The notes under the pieces: generated by a model | What the model was told of the DNA's origin: nothing | The model's database searches: none | The model's input: only the letters and a program-made list of their open reading frames with translations | Shown: piece after piece, positions 1-7,263 of the stretch | How positions within the stretch are numbered: the stretch's first letter is position 1 | How the letters are laid out: the number at the start of each line of letters is the position of its first letter | Assembly: GCA_003501525.1 (NCBI GenBank) | Contig: DNPI01000038.1 | Span: forward strand, 1 to 16,478 | Source of the DNA: Planctomycetota bacterium | GTDB taxonomy: Bacteria; Planctomycetota; UBA1135 | Direction of reading: 5' to 3' | Length of the DNA: 16,478 nucleotides | Translations under genes and position numbers: made by a program

Positions 1-2268
1 TGCAGTTACAACAGGCCGAACATCCAGGAAAACTCCATCTCTCGCGACTCTAACCATCGGGTCGGCAATAGCTGCAGATGCGGCGATCTCTACATCAAAA
101 TCGGACACATAAGACACTTGATTGGAAACAGTCAGATTGGCTCGAGCAGTGTTGTAGACCATCAGCTTTGGCCTTGTTACGACTTCGCTTCGCTGTGATT
201 TTTCAACGGCACGAAGAATCATTTCTAATTGGGTGTCGTCGAGCCAAGTGTATTGAAGAGCGAAGCCACCGCTGCCCTGCAGGCCTTCTTCATCTCCAAG
301 TCCGGTGTCGTAGAGGTTCTCTGTTCGCGCCAAAATATTGACATTGTCATCGGATTCCCGGAAATATGCTCCAGCATCATTTCCAGTGCCAAGGACGCCA
401 GGGTTGCCTGTAGACCCAGGGTCATCACCGAAATCATCGAAGTAGTAGCTGTCACCTTGGCCGGGCACACCGGAAGTGCTGTCGTCACCTAAGCCTCGGA
501 AGTCCACCCCAATGTCTTGAAGGAATGAGTCTTCTACTTTGAGAAATCTCACCTTGATTTCCACCATGATGTTCGCTGCTTGGCGTAAATCTTCTAGCAG
601 CTTGCGGACGCGGTCCTGTACGTCGGGTCTGTGGTAGACAATGAGAGTTCCGTTTTCTATGGAGATTGTTCCTGTTTCATCCCAGGAGTCCGGCTCAATG
701 GTCTCCTGAATGGCTTCCAATAGTTCATCCTCGGTGAGAATGGTGGCTTCCTTTTCGGGCATTTCTTCTTCAACTTCGTCAATTCCACCTGAAGGGGCGA
801 GGTTGATTTCTGTTGCAGGGAAATCTTGTACTTTGCGGACAATGTCTCGGACTTCATAGTGTCCTTTGACTTGGCCTGTGTTGGCTTCCTCGGTGGTAAC
901 TACATTTACGACCCCGTTTCGAATTACGAAGCGAACTTCGTTGCCCGTTAAGTCTTCGATAATGCGAAGTATCTGCGAAACGGGCATCGGCCGGTTGTAG
1001 GCCATGCGAACAGTTTTAGTGTCTTCATCAAGGTCTTCCCTGACGGCGCGGGATATCACAAAGTTCACGCGGGTATAAGCCGCTAGATTGTCTGCAATCT
1101 CTTCTACGGTATTGTCAAATCGTGGCTCGATGCGGGTTGTCTCCAGAGCATTTTCTATGCGAGTGACTGTCGGATCGTCCTCTTCTTCGCCTGCGTACTC
1201 ATCTAGAGGCTTTCTTTTGTCAACTACGTTTCTCCAGTAGTCTAAGTCGTGTTCGATGATGGAGCGCGGCGGGACTGCCAAAGTGCGGAGCTCTTCGAAA
1301 GTTCGTTTCCACTGTTCACGGAAGTCAGCCGTGTTGTTCCTTTCTGTTTGCTGGTGCCAAGCTTCGTTCGCAACACCTCTGAGCGAGAGAGCATCTTTGT
1401 TCTGTGGGTCGAGCGTTAGAAGTCTGTCGAGGGTGGAAATCGATTTCTTGTAGAAGCCGGCAGAGAATTGATCATCAGCTTCGGTAAAGAGCGTACGAAT
1501 GGTGTTCTCGAAATAGAGTTTTCTAGCTTCTTCTTCTGCTGCCGTGTCAGCAGCAGCGGCAGAGGCTTCAGCTTCCCTTAATGCCGCGGCCGCTCCGTCT
1601 CGTGCTTCTGTGGCTTCGTCGAGTTTGGCTGCGACGAGAGATGATCCAATGGCGCCGCCTGCGAGGTCCGGAGAGCGTTCAAGGGCCATCGTTGCTGATC
1701 TGTAATGCGTGACAGCGATTTGGAAATCTCCGTCAACCATGGCTTTGTCTCCGGAGCCAACTAGCCCCTCTATGCGAATCCTTTCCCGCGCCCAACGCAT
1801 TTGATGCTGTCCGGCTAAGTCGAAGGCCGATTCAAGGCTAACTCCTTCCCCTGTTAACGCTGCTTGAGCCCTCCTGAGTCCGTCGCGCGCGGTGGTGCTA
1901 GAAGGGTCGAGTTGGAATGCGTCTGCGTAATGCAAGGCTGCTCCAGCCCAGTCGCCACGCTGGAAGGCATTGTCGCCAAGACCCAGGAAGTTTTCGGCAA
2001 GTAGCTTCCGCTTGCTTTCCCTTACGTTGAGTTCGTCTCGCACATCTTGCGACTCAATGTCTTGGGCGACCATTCGGTCCAATGCTTGGCCAGGAGCAGA
2101 GATGCCAGCTCCGGTGTCCGCGCTTTCAGCGTCCGTAGATTTCGACGAAGCAACAGTGGTTTCAGATGGATCTCCGTCCTCGTAGTCATAGGCCTCTGGG
2201 GAGGCGCAGCAGAAAAGGAGGGCGAAGAGGGTTAGACCCGTGAGGGGCGACTTCCGGTAGGTGGACAT
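1..2268 (-). CDS. TPR-secretin protein, probable outer-membrane lipoprotein (3' end beyond window)
   Basis: Translating the minus strand from ATG at 2268 gives 756 codons with no stop, running off the left edge. The N-terminus has a short hydrophobic stretch (residues 11-23) with Cys20-Cys21, suggesting a signal peptide and perhaps a lipoprotein, though the lipobox is not canonical. TPR-like helical repeats follow at about 95-135, 170-210 and 263-300, with an Ala/Glu-rich helical stretch at 212-250. Residues ~380-458 look like a small secretin N-type domain. The secretin core starts near 567 (IMVEIKVRFLKVEDSFLQ, then IGVDF) and includes VVTRPKLMVYN at 696-706 and DGVFLDVRPVV at 744-754. A Gly/Asp-rich insert covers about 591-668. 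Secretins form gated outer-membrane channels (GspD/PilQ superfamily). No type II secretion or type IV pilus gene is visible nearby. Family placement is firm, pathway unknown. The missing C-terminus should hold the last barrel strands. Confidence 0.85.
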   Translation of the reverse strand, partial: MSTYRKSPLTGLTLFALLFCCASPEAYDYEDGDPSETTVASSKSTDAESADTGAGISAPGQALDRMVAQDIESQDVRDELNVRESKRKLLAENFLGLGDNAFQRGDWAGAALHYADAFQLDPSSTTARDGLRRAQAALTGEGVSLESAFDLAGQHQMRWARERIRIEGLVGSGDKAMVDGDFQIAVTHYRSATMALERSPDLAGGAIGSSLVAAKLDEATEARDGAAAALREAEASAAAADTAAEEEARKLYFENTIRTLFTEADDQFSAGFYKKSISTLDRLLTLDPQNKDALSLRGVANEAWHQQTERNNTADFREQWKRTFEELRTLAVPPRSIIEHDLDYWRNVVDKRKPLDEYAGEEEDDPTVTRIENALETTRIEPRFDNTVEEIADNLAAYTRVNFVISRAVREDLDEDTKTVRMAYNRPMPVSQILRIIEDLTGNEVRFVIRNGVVNVVTTEEANTGQVKGHYEVRDIVRKVQDFPATEINLAPSGGIDEVEEEMPEKEATILTEDELLEAIQETIEPDSWDETGTISIENGTLIVYHRPDVQDRVRKLLEDLRQAANIMVEIKVRFLKVEDSFLQDIGVDFRGLGDDSTSGVPGQGDSYYFDDFGDDPGSTGNPGVLGTGNDAGAYFRESDDNVNILARTENLYDTGLGDEEGLQGSGGFALQYTWLDDTQLEMILRAVEKSQRSEVVTRPKLMVYNTARANLTVSNQVSYVSDFDVEIAASAAIADPMVRVARDGVFLDVRPVVTA

Positions 2269-2270
2269 CG

Positions 2271-2342
2271 TCAGGATTCGGGGGAGGCCAAAGCTAGGCC
2301 AAAAAAGTCCGCAAGTGCGGGGGGGAACAAGTCTTCGGTCAT
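2271..2342 (-). CDS. possible 23-codon leader ORF upstream of the secretin gene
   Basis: ATG at 2342 opens 23 codons (MTEDLFPPALADFFGLALA plus four residues) ending in TGA at 2273-2271, two bases before the secretin ATG. A GGAG lies about 12 nt upstream. The frame also has an ATG at 2375, but that is upstream of the expected transcription start. The ORF covers a terminator-like hairpin and contains a Pro-Pro pair just before it, the arrangement expected of a translated leader that could couple to, or attenuate, the downstream gene. Chance occurrence is quite possible: it is short, and no homolog is recognised. Confidence 0.25.
   Translation of the reverse strand: MTEDLFPPALADFFGLALASPES
2301..2320 (-). 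terminator. terminator- or attenuator-like hairpin in the secretin leader
   Basis: Read on the minus strand, CCGC-ACTT-GCGG is followed by AC and six T residues. The stem is only 4-5 bp, so it is a weak intrinsic terminator. It could end transcription from the glycosylase gene upstream, or act as an attenuator, since it lies between the best promoter candidate (2377-2404) and the secretin ATG. Next to it, an 8-bp direct repeat AGGCCAAA occurs at 2285-2292 and 2296-2303 on the plus strand. Confidence 0.35.
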
Positions 2343-2376
2343 TTTGGAGGGGGCTCCGGGTGACTGAAGGCTCATG

Positions 2377-2404
2377 ATTATGGGCTTGCGTTTGCGTCCG
2401 TCAA
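2377..2404 (-). promoter_or_regulatory. sigma70-like promoter for the secretin gene
   Basis: On the minus strand TTGACG (2404-2399) and CATAAT (2382-2377) are separated by 16 bp. Each hexamer matches the sigma70 consensus in five of six positions. Transcription would start near 2370, giving a leader of about 100 nt before the ATG at 2268. It lies in the 173-bp gap between the glycosylase stop and the secretin start, where a promoter is expected. Confidence 0.5.
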
Positions 2405-2441
2405 AGCCCGATTCTTCTTAGCGGGTGATTTGGTACGGGTA

Positions 2442-3110
2442 TCACGAATCCTTTTGCGCAATGTTAGCGGTCTTCATGGCTAGTTGGATGTCTTCCCAGC
2501 AGTCCTTTTTTGCTCTTGGATTGCGCAGGAGATAAGCCGGGTGATAGGTCACGATTATTGGTGGTAGGCTCGAATCATTCCTGTGAGATTTGCCGCGAAA
2601 GCTCGCAAGAGAGCCTTCTCGACCTAAAAGGTGGCAGGCTGCATGTTTCCCGAGTGCGATTATTACTTGGGGCTTCACCTCTTGAATTTGCTTAGAAAGC
2701 CAAGGGGTGCAAGATGCAGTTTCGTGCGGCAGAGGATCTCGATTCCCAGGGGGCCGACATTTGAGAATGTTAGTAATGAATGCATCTTTTCTTTGTGTCC
2801 CCATTCCATCCTCAATGATTCTTGTCAGGAGTTTTCCAGCCTTGCCTACGAAAGGAAGGCCAGAGGCGTCTTCTTCGGCTCCTGGTGCTTCTCCTACAAA
2901 CATGAACTTGGCAGATATGGCCCCTTCTCCGGGTACTGCTTGTTTGCGGGTTGTGCAAAGGCTGCAGAGCTCACAGCGGCGGATGGAGTCGCTCGTTGAA
3001 GGAGGCGGAGTCTGCTCTCTACATTTTTTCAAGTGCGTCAGTCCGGCATCTTTAAGGCCGCCTATCAGAAGTGCTGCCGCTGCTTGTGGGCGAGTTGAGC
3101 GTGCATCCAT
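2442..3110 (-). CDS. udg: uracil-DNA glycosylase, family 4 (iron-sulfur type)
   Basis: This enzyme removes uracil from DNA, produced by cytosine deamination or dUTP misincorporation, to start base-excision repair. From the chosen start it is 222 residues, normal for family 4. Motif 1 is VGEAPGAEED...GLPFVGKAG, followed by TNILKCRPPGNRDP and, near the C-terminus, the TYHPAYLLR motif with the catalytic-site histidine. Four cysteines fit the 4Fe-4S cluster pattern: C46 and C49 (CELC), the Cys of LKCRPP, and the Cys of ASCTPWL. An ATG at 3119 adds three residues, but the ATG at 3110 has AGGA eight bases upstream, so 3110 is preferred. The gene is divergent from the run starting at 3200. The secretin downstream has its own promoter, so an operon is doubtful. 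Confidence 0.93.
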   Translation of the reverse strand: MDARSTRPQAAAALLIGGLKDAGLTHLKKCREQTPPPSTSDSIRRCELCSLCTTRKQAVPGEGAISAKFMFVGEAPGAEEDASGLPFVGKAGKLLTRIIEDGMGTQRKDAFITNILKCRPPGNRDPLPHETASCTPWLSKQIQEVKPQVIIALGKHAACHLLGREGSLASFRGKSHRNDSSLPPIIVTYHPAYLLRNPRAKKDCWEDIQLAMKTANIAQKDS

Positions 3111-3199
3111 GAGGGCCATCCTGGGCTAGAGCGCAGCGGGGCGCAAGTTGCCCATCTAACGTCGCTTGCGTATCCTCTTCGAGCGAAAAGGGTAGGCAC
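3111..3199. promoter_or_regulatory. divergent intergenic region with weak promoter candidate
   Basis: This 89-bp gap separates the minus-strand glycosylase gene from the plus-strand run and should hold promoters for both. On the plus strand TTGCCC (3148-3153) and TATCCT (3171-3176) are 17 bp apart, each about four of six to consensus. A 6-bp inverted repeat, CGCAAG (3142-3147) and CTTGCG (3165-3170), overlaps this site and could be an operator, but it is short. AGGG and AGG lie just before the ATG at 3200. No convincing minus-strand promoter was found. Confidence 0.25.
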
Positions 3200-3793
3200 A
3201 TGGCGAGAAGGAAAAAGGAGCTCCTGGACCTCCTAAAGAGGAAAAAACAGGTTGCCCGGACCCCCCGGCCTCCTGCGGTTAAGCCTGTCTCTACTCCTCC
3301 TCGAGGTTCGCAGAAAAAACCTGAATCTTCGCCATTTGCATTCATAAAAGACCATCCCGTTTGGCATTGGGTTTCTGCGGCAGCAGCTCTGATATTTTCT
3401 GTTTTACTTTTGGATTGGTTGTTTAGCGATTGCCAAGGCGTTGTACAGCAGAAAGATGTACCTTCTGTGATTACCACCCCTGATGGTGAGGCTCCGGTTT
3501 CGTCATTCTCCATCACAGCTGGTACTTATTCTTCGTCTGACCCAAAGCGAGCAACTGATGTGGCGCTTGCTGCAAGGGCGAAATTAGATCCCGACGGTGA
3601 TGGTTTTCCTTCAGTGCGGCTCTTGCAACCGCTTGAGTACCCTGACATTCTTGAGATACATGTGGGCTCTGCTTCTTCAGAAGAGGAGCTGGAAGGCCTA
3701 CTCAACCAAGTAAAACAGATTACAATGCCGGGCCAGACTGAGCCCGAGTTCCGCCATTCTGCGTATATTGGACGCGGCTACCAAGTTCAGTAA
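3200..3793 (+). CDS. membrane-anchored SPOR-like protein
   Basis: The 197-residue product begins with a Lys/Arg-rich cytoplasmic segment (1-20) and a Pro-rich basic stretch (21-45). A single transmembrane helix follows at about 56-75, so it is probably type II with the C-terminus outside the cytoplasm. Residues about 102-190 resemble a SPOR fold in layout: strand FSITAGTYSS, a helix with an Asp/Gly linker, strand SVRLLQP, strand ILEIHVGSAS, then helix SEEELEGLLNQVKQI. SPOR domains bind denuded septal peptidoglycan, which would suit a genome segment rich in division genes, but the match is by pattern only and is divergent. It is the first gene of the run ending at 7237 and lies 19 bp before the PVC small basic protein. 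The alternative is an uncharacterised PVC membrane protein. Confidence 0.6.
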   Translation: MARRKKELLDLLKRKKQVARTPRPPAVKPVSTPPRGSQKKPESSPFAFIKDHPVWHWVSAAAALIFSVLLLDWLFSDCQGVVQQKDVPSVITTPDGEAPVSSFSITAGTYSSSDPKRATDVALAARAKLDPDGDGFPSVRLLQPLEYPDILEIHVGSASSEEELEGLLNQVKQITMPGQTEPEFRHSAYIGRGYQVQ

Positions 3794-3812
3794 CCCATAG
3801 GCCCTCTTAGTT

Positions 3813-4106
3813 ATGTCAATTCACAAATCCCTGAATATTCAAGGAGCTCTCAATACTGAGCGCTCTGTTTGGACCCGCCGAGAGCGGATTGAAAAACTTA
3901 TCGAGGAAGGGCGTTGGGACGAAGAAGCTGATTCTCCTTTCGGCTTACCTAAGGTAAGGACTCGTTTTAAAGTTATCGGTAAGAAGAAGAAGGTGGATGC
4001 CTTGGATGAGGCGGATGCCGCTGTCCTCGCTGATGGCGAAGAGGGGGCGGATGCTGCTCCTGAGTCGGCAGAAGGACAAGAGGGTGCCGAATCAGCCGAA
4101 GGCTGA
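3813..4106 (+). CDS. PVC superphylum small basic (signature) protein with acidic tail
   Basis: This 97-residue protein starts MSIHKSLNIQGALNTERSV and continues with TRRERIEKLIEEGRW and FGLPKVRTRFKVIGKKKK. The pattern of Ser-Leu near the N-terminus, RxERIEKL, GRW and GLPKV is the hallmark, as I remember it, of the PVC small basic protein family (TIGR04137-like), reported as nearly universal in and restricted to Planctomycetes, Verrucomicrobia, Chlamydiae and relatives. The function is not established; a nucleic-acid or ribosome role has been suggested because the core is small and basic. Here residues 61-97 form an Ala/Glu/Asp/Gly-rich acidic tail absent from typical members. AGG lies 11 nt before the ATG. 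The next gene, queE, starts 9 nt after the stop. Confidence 0.8.
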   Translation: MSIHKSLNIQGALNTERSVWTRRERIEKLIEEGRWDEEADSPFGLPKVRTRFKVIGKKKKVDALDEADAAVLADGEEGADAAPESAEGQEGAESAEG

Positions 4107-4115
4107 TTTCCTACA

Positions 4116-4871
4116 TTGAGTGCCGGCGAGGTCTGGCTTGACGAGGCTTTCTTAAGTCTCCAAGGAGAAGGCAGAGAAACAGGGAAAGTACATCTTTTCT
4201 TGCGCTTGGGCGGATGTCCGCTGCGTTGTCGCTGGTGTGATACGCCTCGATCGTGGAAGCGTCAATCGCATTGGGAACTTCATCTGAAAGATGAAACGCT
4301 TGAAATGCTTAATCCTGTTGGATTAGCTGATTTGAAGCCCTTGTTAGACCGTGTATTGGAGAGTTATGGGTTTAAAGGGTTTCGTCCTGTTTTGGCGGTA
4401 ACAGGGGGAGAGCCTTTGGCGCAGGCGCCCTTTCTCCTTTCTTGGCTTCCTATGTGGCCGGGTCCTGTAATGTTGGAAACGGCCGGTGTTAGTGCTGACA
4501 CTCTTGCTGAAGTTGTTCCACATGTTGATCAAGTGTCTTTGGATTGGAAAATCCCCTCGGCGCTTGAAAAGGGCGCCGGGCTTTCAAATCCGGCTGAATG
4601 TCTCCAGGAAACGGCCAAGGCCGGTGTAGCGACGTCGGTTAAGCTGGTTGTGACGGAGGATGAATCTCTAGAGGAGTGGAGATGTTGTCTTGAGAATCTT
4701 GCTGCGGTCGCTCCGGGTACTTGTGTTTGGATTCAACCGGTTACTCCAATTAGGGGTGGGCCATTGCCGCCTACGGGAGAGAAGCTTCTCAAAGCATCGG
4801 TCGCATTTTCTGACCTGGACATTGAAATTCGGGTGCAAGGGCAAATGCACCCTTCTCTTGGTATTCAGTAA
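4116..4871 (+). CDS. queE: 7-carboxy-7-deazaguanine synthase (QueE), radical SAM
   Basis: QueE converts 6-carboxytetrahydropterin to 7-carboxy-7-deazaguanine, a step toward preQ0 and queuosine in tRNA. The 251-residue protein has the opening FLSLQGEG, then C34-x3-C38-x2-C41 in GGCPLRCRWCDT for the 4Fe-4S/SAM cluster. VTGGEPL (SAM-binding GGE), LETAG, SLDWKIPS and WIQPVTP follow in the family order. The start is TTG at 4116: in this frame the preceding stop is the TGA of the upstream gene (4104-4106), and no ATG or GTG lies between it and the conserved N-terminus. It is nine bases from the upstream gene and two from der, so cotranscription is likely. No other queuosine gene is in the window. 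Confidence 0.92.
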   Translation: MSAGEVWLDEAFLSLQGEGRETGKVHLFLRLGGCPLRCRWCDTPRSWKRQSHWELHLKDETLEMLNPVGLADLKPLLDRVLESYGFKGFRPVLAVTGGEPLAQAPFLLSWLPMWPGPVMLETAGVSADTLAEVVPHVDQVSLDWKIPSALEKGAGLSNPAECLQETAKAGVATSVKLVVTEDESLEEWRCCLENLAAVAPGTCVWIQPVTPIRGGPLPPTGEKLLKASVAFSDLDIEIRVQGQMHPSLGIQ

Positions 4872-4873
4872 CG

Positions 4874-6211
4874 ATGAAATCATCTAAGCGTCCATTGATT
4901 GCTATTGTCGGTCGGCCCAATGTGGGTAAGTCAACACTTTTCAACCGTATTCTTGGTGAGCGGCTGGCTATTGTTGAGCCGACTGCGGGGGTTACGAGAG
5001 ATAGGCTGATCCTTCCGGTGGACATGCCTGAGCTGGGGCTCAGGTTTGACCTGATGGACACAGGTGGAATTGGAATTGTGGACCGTCAAGATCTTGCCGA
5101 GTCGGTTGAGTTCCAGGTGGAAACGGGGATTCATCGTGCTGATGCCGTGTTGTTTTTGGTTGACGCTCGGGAGGGACGTACCCCTTTGGACGATAGAGTT
5201 GCGTCGAGATTGAGAAAGGCTGGAGTTCCAATTCTCCTGCTCGCAAACAAATGTGAATCGCGAGAGGCAGAGCTTTCTTTGGGGGATTTCTCGATTTTGG
5301 GCTTCGAGACAGTTTTGCCTATTTCGGCTCAGGAGGGCCGGGGGATGGAAGAACTATTTACTGCTTTGCGCGCTTTCCTTCCTCCCGAAGATGACATTCC
5401 GCAAGCTACTGGAGACAGGCTGCGTATTGCTTTGCTTGGTCGGCGAAACACAGGGAAATCGTCCTTTGTGAATGCTCTTTTGGGCGAACAGAGAGTTATC
5501 GTGAGTGAGGTTCCTGGGACGACTAGGGATGCTGTGGATGTTGACTTCCAATGGAAGGGCAAGCCATTGACCCTTGTGGACACAGCTGGAGTGCACCGTC
5601 GCACACGAGTTGCTGATGCTGTGGAGTTTTTTTCCCTTACTAGGACAGACCAGGCTGTTCGTCGCGCAGATGTGGCCCTACTTTTCTTAGACCTTGAGCA
5701 GCCTGTTGTTCGCATGGATCAGGAACTAGCTCGTACTGCTATAGATAGGTACAAGCCTTCAGTGGTAGTTGGGACTAAATTTGATTTAGTTCCTGATGAA
5801 AGCGGAAGAGATTTTCAATCGCGAGTTGCCCACAAACTCCCACATTTGAAGGATTCTCCTTTGTGTCGCATTTCGAATCTTCAGGAGAAGGGTCTCGACA
5901 AGGTTATGGATATGGCTTTCAGCCTTCATGAGGAGGGCGCAAAACGGATAGGAACGGGAGAATTAAATAGAGCCTTGCGTGCGTCTTTTGACACCCTGAG
6001 ATTCCGTGGGCGAGGTGAGAAACCCAAGGCCTATTACGCGACACAGCTGCGCACTTCTCCCCCTACGTTCCTTCTTTTTGTTAACGAAAAGCGATTGTTT
6101 GAGAAAGAGATTCTTCGTGCCTTGGCTCGCGATATGCGTCGTCGGTTAGGATTTCCTCGTGTCCCAGTTCGGTTCGTTTTGCGCAAGCGAACAAGGCCGG
6201 GGAGTGGGTAG
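4874..6211 (+). CDS. der: ribosome biogenesis GTPase Der (EngA)
   Basis: Der is a double GTPase needed for maturation of the large ribosomal subunit. At 445 residues it has the normal length. G domain 1 has GRPNVGKS (13-20), TxRD at 41-43, DTGG (62-65), NKCE (125-128) and SAQEGRG. G domain 2 has GRRNTGKS, PGTTRD, DTAG, TKFD (301-304) and ISNLQEKG. The C-terminal KH-like domain ends in a basic stretch (FVLRKRTRPGSG). Two guanine-specificity motifs depart from NKxD: NKCE in domain 1 has Glu for Asp, and TKFD in domain 2 has Thr for Asn (TKxD occurs in other active GTPases). No clear Shine-Dalgarno precedes the ATG, two bases after queE. Confidence 0.97.
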   Translation: MKSSKRPLIAIVGRPNVGKSTLFNRILGERLAIVEPTAGVTRDRLILPVDMPELGLRFDLMDTGGIGIVDRQDLAESVEFQVETGIHRADAVLFLVDAREGRTPLDDRVASRLRKAGVPILLLANKCESREAELSLGDFSILGFETVLPISAQEGRGMEELFTALRAFLPPEDDIPQATGDRLRIALLGRRNTGKSSFVNALLGEQRVIVSEVPGTTRDAVDVDFQWKGKPLTLVDTAGVHRRTRVADAVEFFSLTRTDQAVRRADVALLFLDLEQPVVRMDQELARTAIDRYKPSVVVGTKFDLVPDESGRDFQSRVAHKLPHLKDSPLCRISNLQEKGLDKVMDMAFSLHEEGAKRIGTGELNRALRASFDTLRFRGRGEKPKAYYATQLRTSPPTFLLFVNEKRLFEKEILRALARDMRRRLGFPRVPVRFVLRKRTRPGSG

Positions 6212-6220
6212 GATTTGTTT

Positions 6221-6691
6221 ATGCAAGGTCGCTTTTTTCGATTTCTACTGATATCTCTTGTGGGCTTCTCGTGTTCTCTTTTTGAGGCGGAGGAGCTGCC
6301 TCCCCAGTGGGTCGAGGCCAGTCTGCATGGGGCGCCGCCGCTACGTGATATTTTGTCTGAATGCGAAGCCGCCTTGCAGGCTTCCAATTTCCCGTTGCCT
6401 TTTCATAGAGATGATTTGGAGAGAGCTGTAGTGTCGGGATGGGATGTCGCTCCGCATCCGTTTTCGCGCAAAGGGATGCGAAGCCGAGGGATTTTCGAGG
6501 TAAATCCCCTTGAGAAAGGTGCTTGGCTACTGCGTGTTCGGGTGGAGGTGGAGAAGAATGATGAGGTCCATCAACCGCTTGAATTAGACTCTGCCAAATG
6601 GAAGCCCATGCCAGACGATGCCGAAGTGGCGCGTATTGTCCTGCAGCATGCGCTCACTCGCCTTCGCCGGGCTGGTACTCGAATTGGTTGA
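6221..6691 (+). CDS. small probable lipoprotein of unknown function
   Basis: The product is 156 residues. MQGRFFRFLLISLVGFSC forms a short signal peptide with Cys18 as a likely lipidation site, although the residues before it (GFS) are not the classic lipobox. The mature part is mixed alpha/beta, with an amphipathic stretch near LRDILSECEAALQ, a beta-rich middle (GIFEVNPLEKGAWLLRVRVE) and a basic C-terminal helix. No family is recognised. The ATG at 6221 is preferred over TTG at 6215 because TAGGA, overlapping the der stop, lies seven bases upstream. The following gene begins immediately after its TGA, so the two are probably translated together. Confidence 0.75.
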   Translation: MQGRFFRFLLISLVGFSCSLFEAEELPPQWVEASLHGAPPLRDILSECEAALQASNFPLPFHRDDLERAVVSGWDVAPHPFSRKGMRSRGIFEVNPLEKGAWLLRVRVEVEKNDEVHQPLELDSAKWKPMPDDAEVARIVLQHALTRLRRAGTRIG

Positions 6692-7237
6692 ATGACTGTT
6701 TCCTGGAAGTTTGAGCGAAGGCAAGCGGCGTGTGCTTCTTGCGGGGCCGGCTTTCAGGCTGATCAAGAAGTATTTTCCCTTTTGCGTTTCGAGAGTGTCA
6801 CGCTTTGCCGCGGTGACTTATGTAGCGAGTGTTTTGAGGATGACAAGGCTGCTGGTGATCTAGTGTGGTGGAGGAGTCGTCATGCAGGTTCGGGGAAGCG
6901 CCCCAAATTGGATATAGAGGCTGTTCTTGGTTTACTTGAGGCGCTCTCAGGCGATGTTAGGCCTGAGCGCAAGGATTTGGCGTTTTTGTTGGCTCTGCTT
7001 GGAGTGCGGCACCGCAAGTTGCGGTTGATTGGAGTGGGGAGGGTTAGCGGACGAGAATTTCTGAGGTTGAAAAAAGTGCGAAGCCGAGCGGAGTTCTCTG
7101 TAGAAGTCCGGGACCCCGATGTAGAAGCTCGTGCGGGATTGACTACTGCTCTTGCTGGATTTATGGACGCAGAAGAAGGTGAGGATTGGGAGACTCTTTT
7201 GGCAAATGCAGAAGCTCCGGAGGAGAAGGTGGATTAG
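6692..7237 (+). CDS. conserved-looking zinc-ribbon-like protein, unknown function
   Basis: The 181-residue protein has two CxxC knuckles, C14-x2-C17 and C44-x2-C47, with C39 nearby. Together they look like a zinc-binding ribbon or treble-clef unit spanning about residues 12-50. The rest has no recognised motif: a helical segment rich in Leu and Arg (75-125) precedes an acidic C-terminal helix. The ATG directly abuts the previous stop TGA (6689-6691). It is the last gene before the terminator at 7264-7295 and just upstream of the dcw operon. The pair with the lipoprotein gene may be a conserved PVC neighbourhood, but that is inference. No function is assigned. Confidence 0.75.
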   Translation: MTVSWKFERRQAACASCGAGFQADQEVFSLLRFESVTLCRGDLCSECFEDDKAAGDLVWWRSRHAGSGKRPKLDIEAVLGLLEALSGDVRPERKDLAFLLALLGVRHRKLRLIGVGRVSGREFLRLKKVRSRAEFSVEVRDPDVEARAGLTTALAGFMDAEEGEDWETLLANAEAPEEKVD

Positions 7238-7263
7238 GCGCAATAGGTGTATTTAGGTGGTGT

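Noticed and set aside
225..492. Opposed 87-residue ORFs on both strands
   Set aside because: They lie inside the continuous secretin reading frame and have no start signal or recognisable motif.
2271..2375. 34-codon version of the leader ORF starting at 2375
   Set aside because: Its ATG lies upstream of the predicted transcription start and has no ribosome-binding site; only the shorter form is kept, at low confidence.
2383..2410. 6-bp inverted repeat GGGCTT/AAGCCC
   Set aside because: The 16-nt loop and lack of a T-tract make a terminator unlikely, and it overlaps the promoter candidate.
3052..3516. 154-residue minus-strand ORF across the divergent region
   Set aside because: It overlaps both the glycosylase and SPOR-like genes in another frame; its sequence looks like non-coding antisense.
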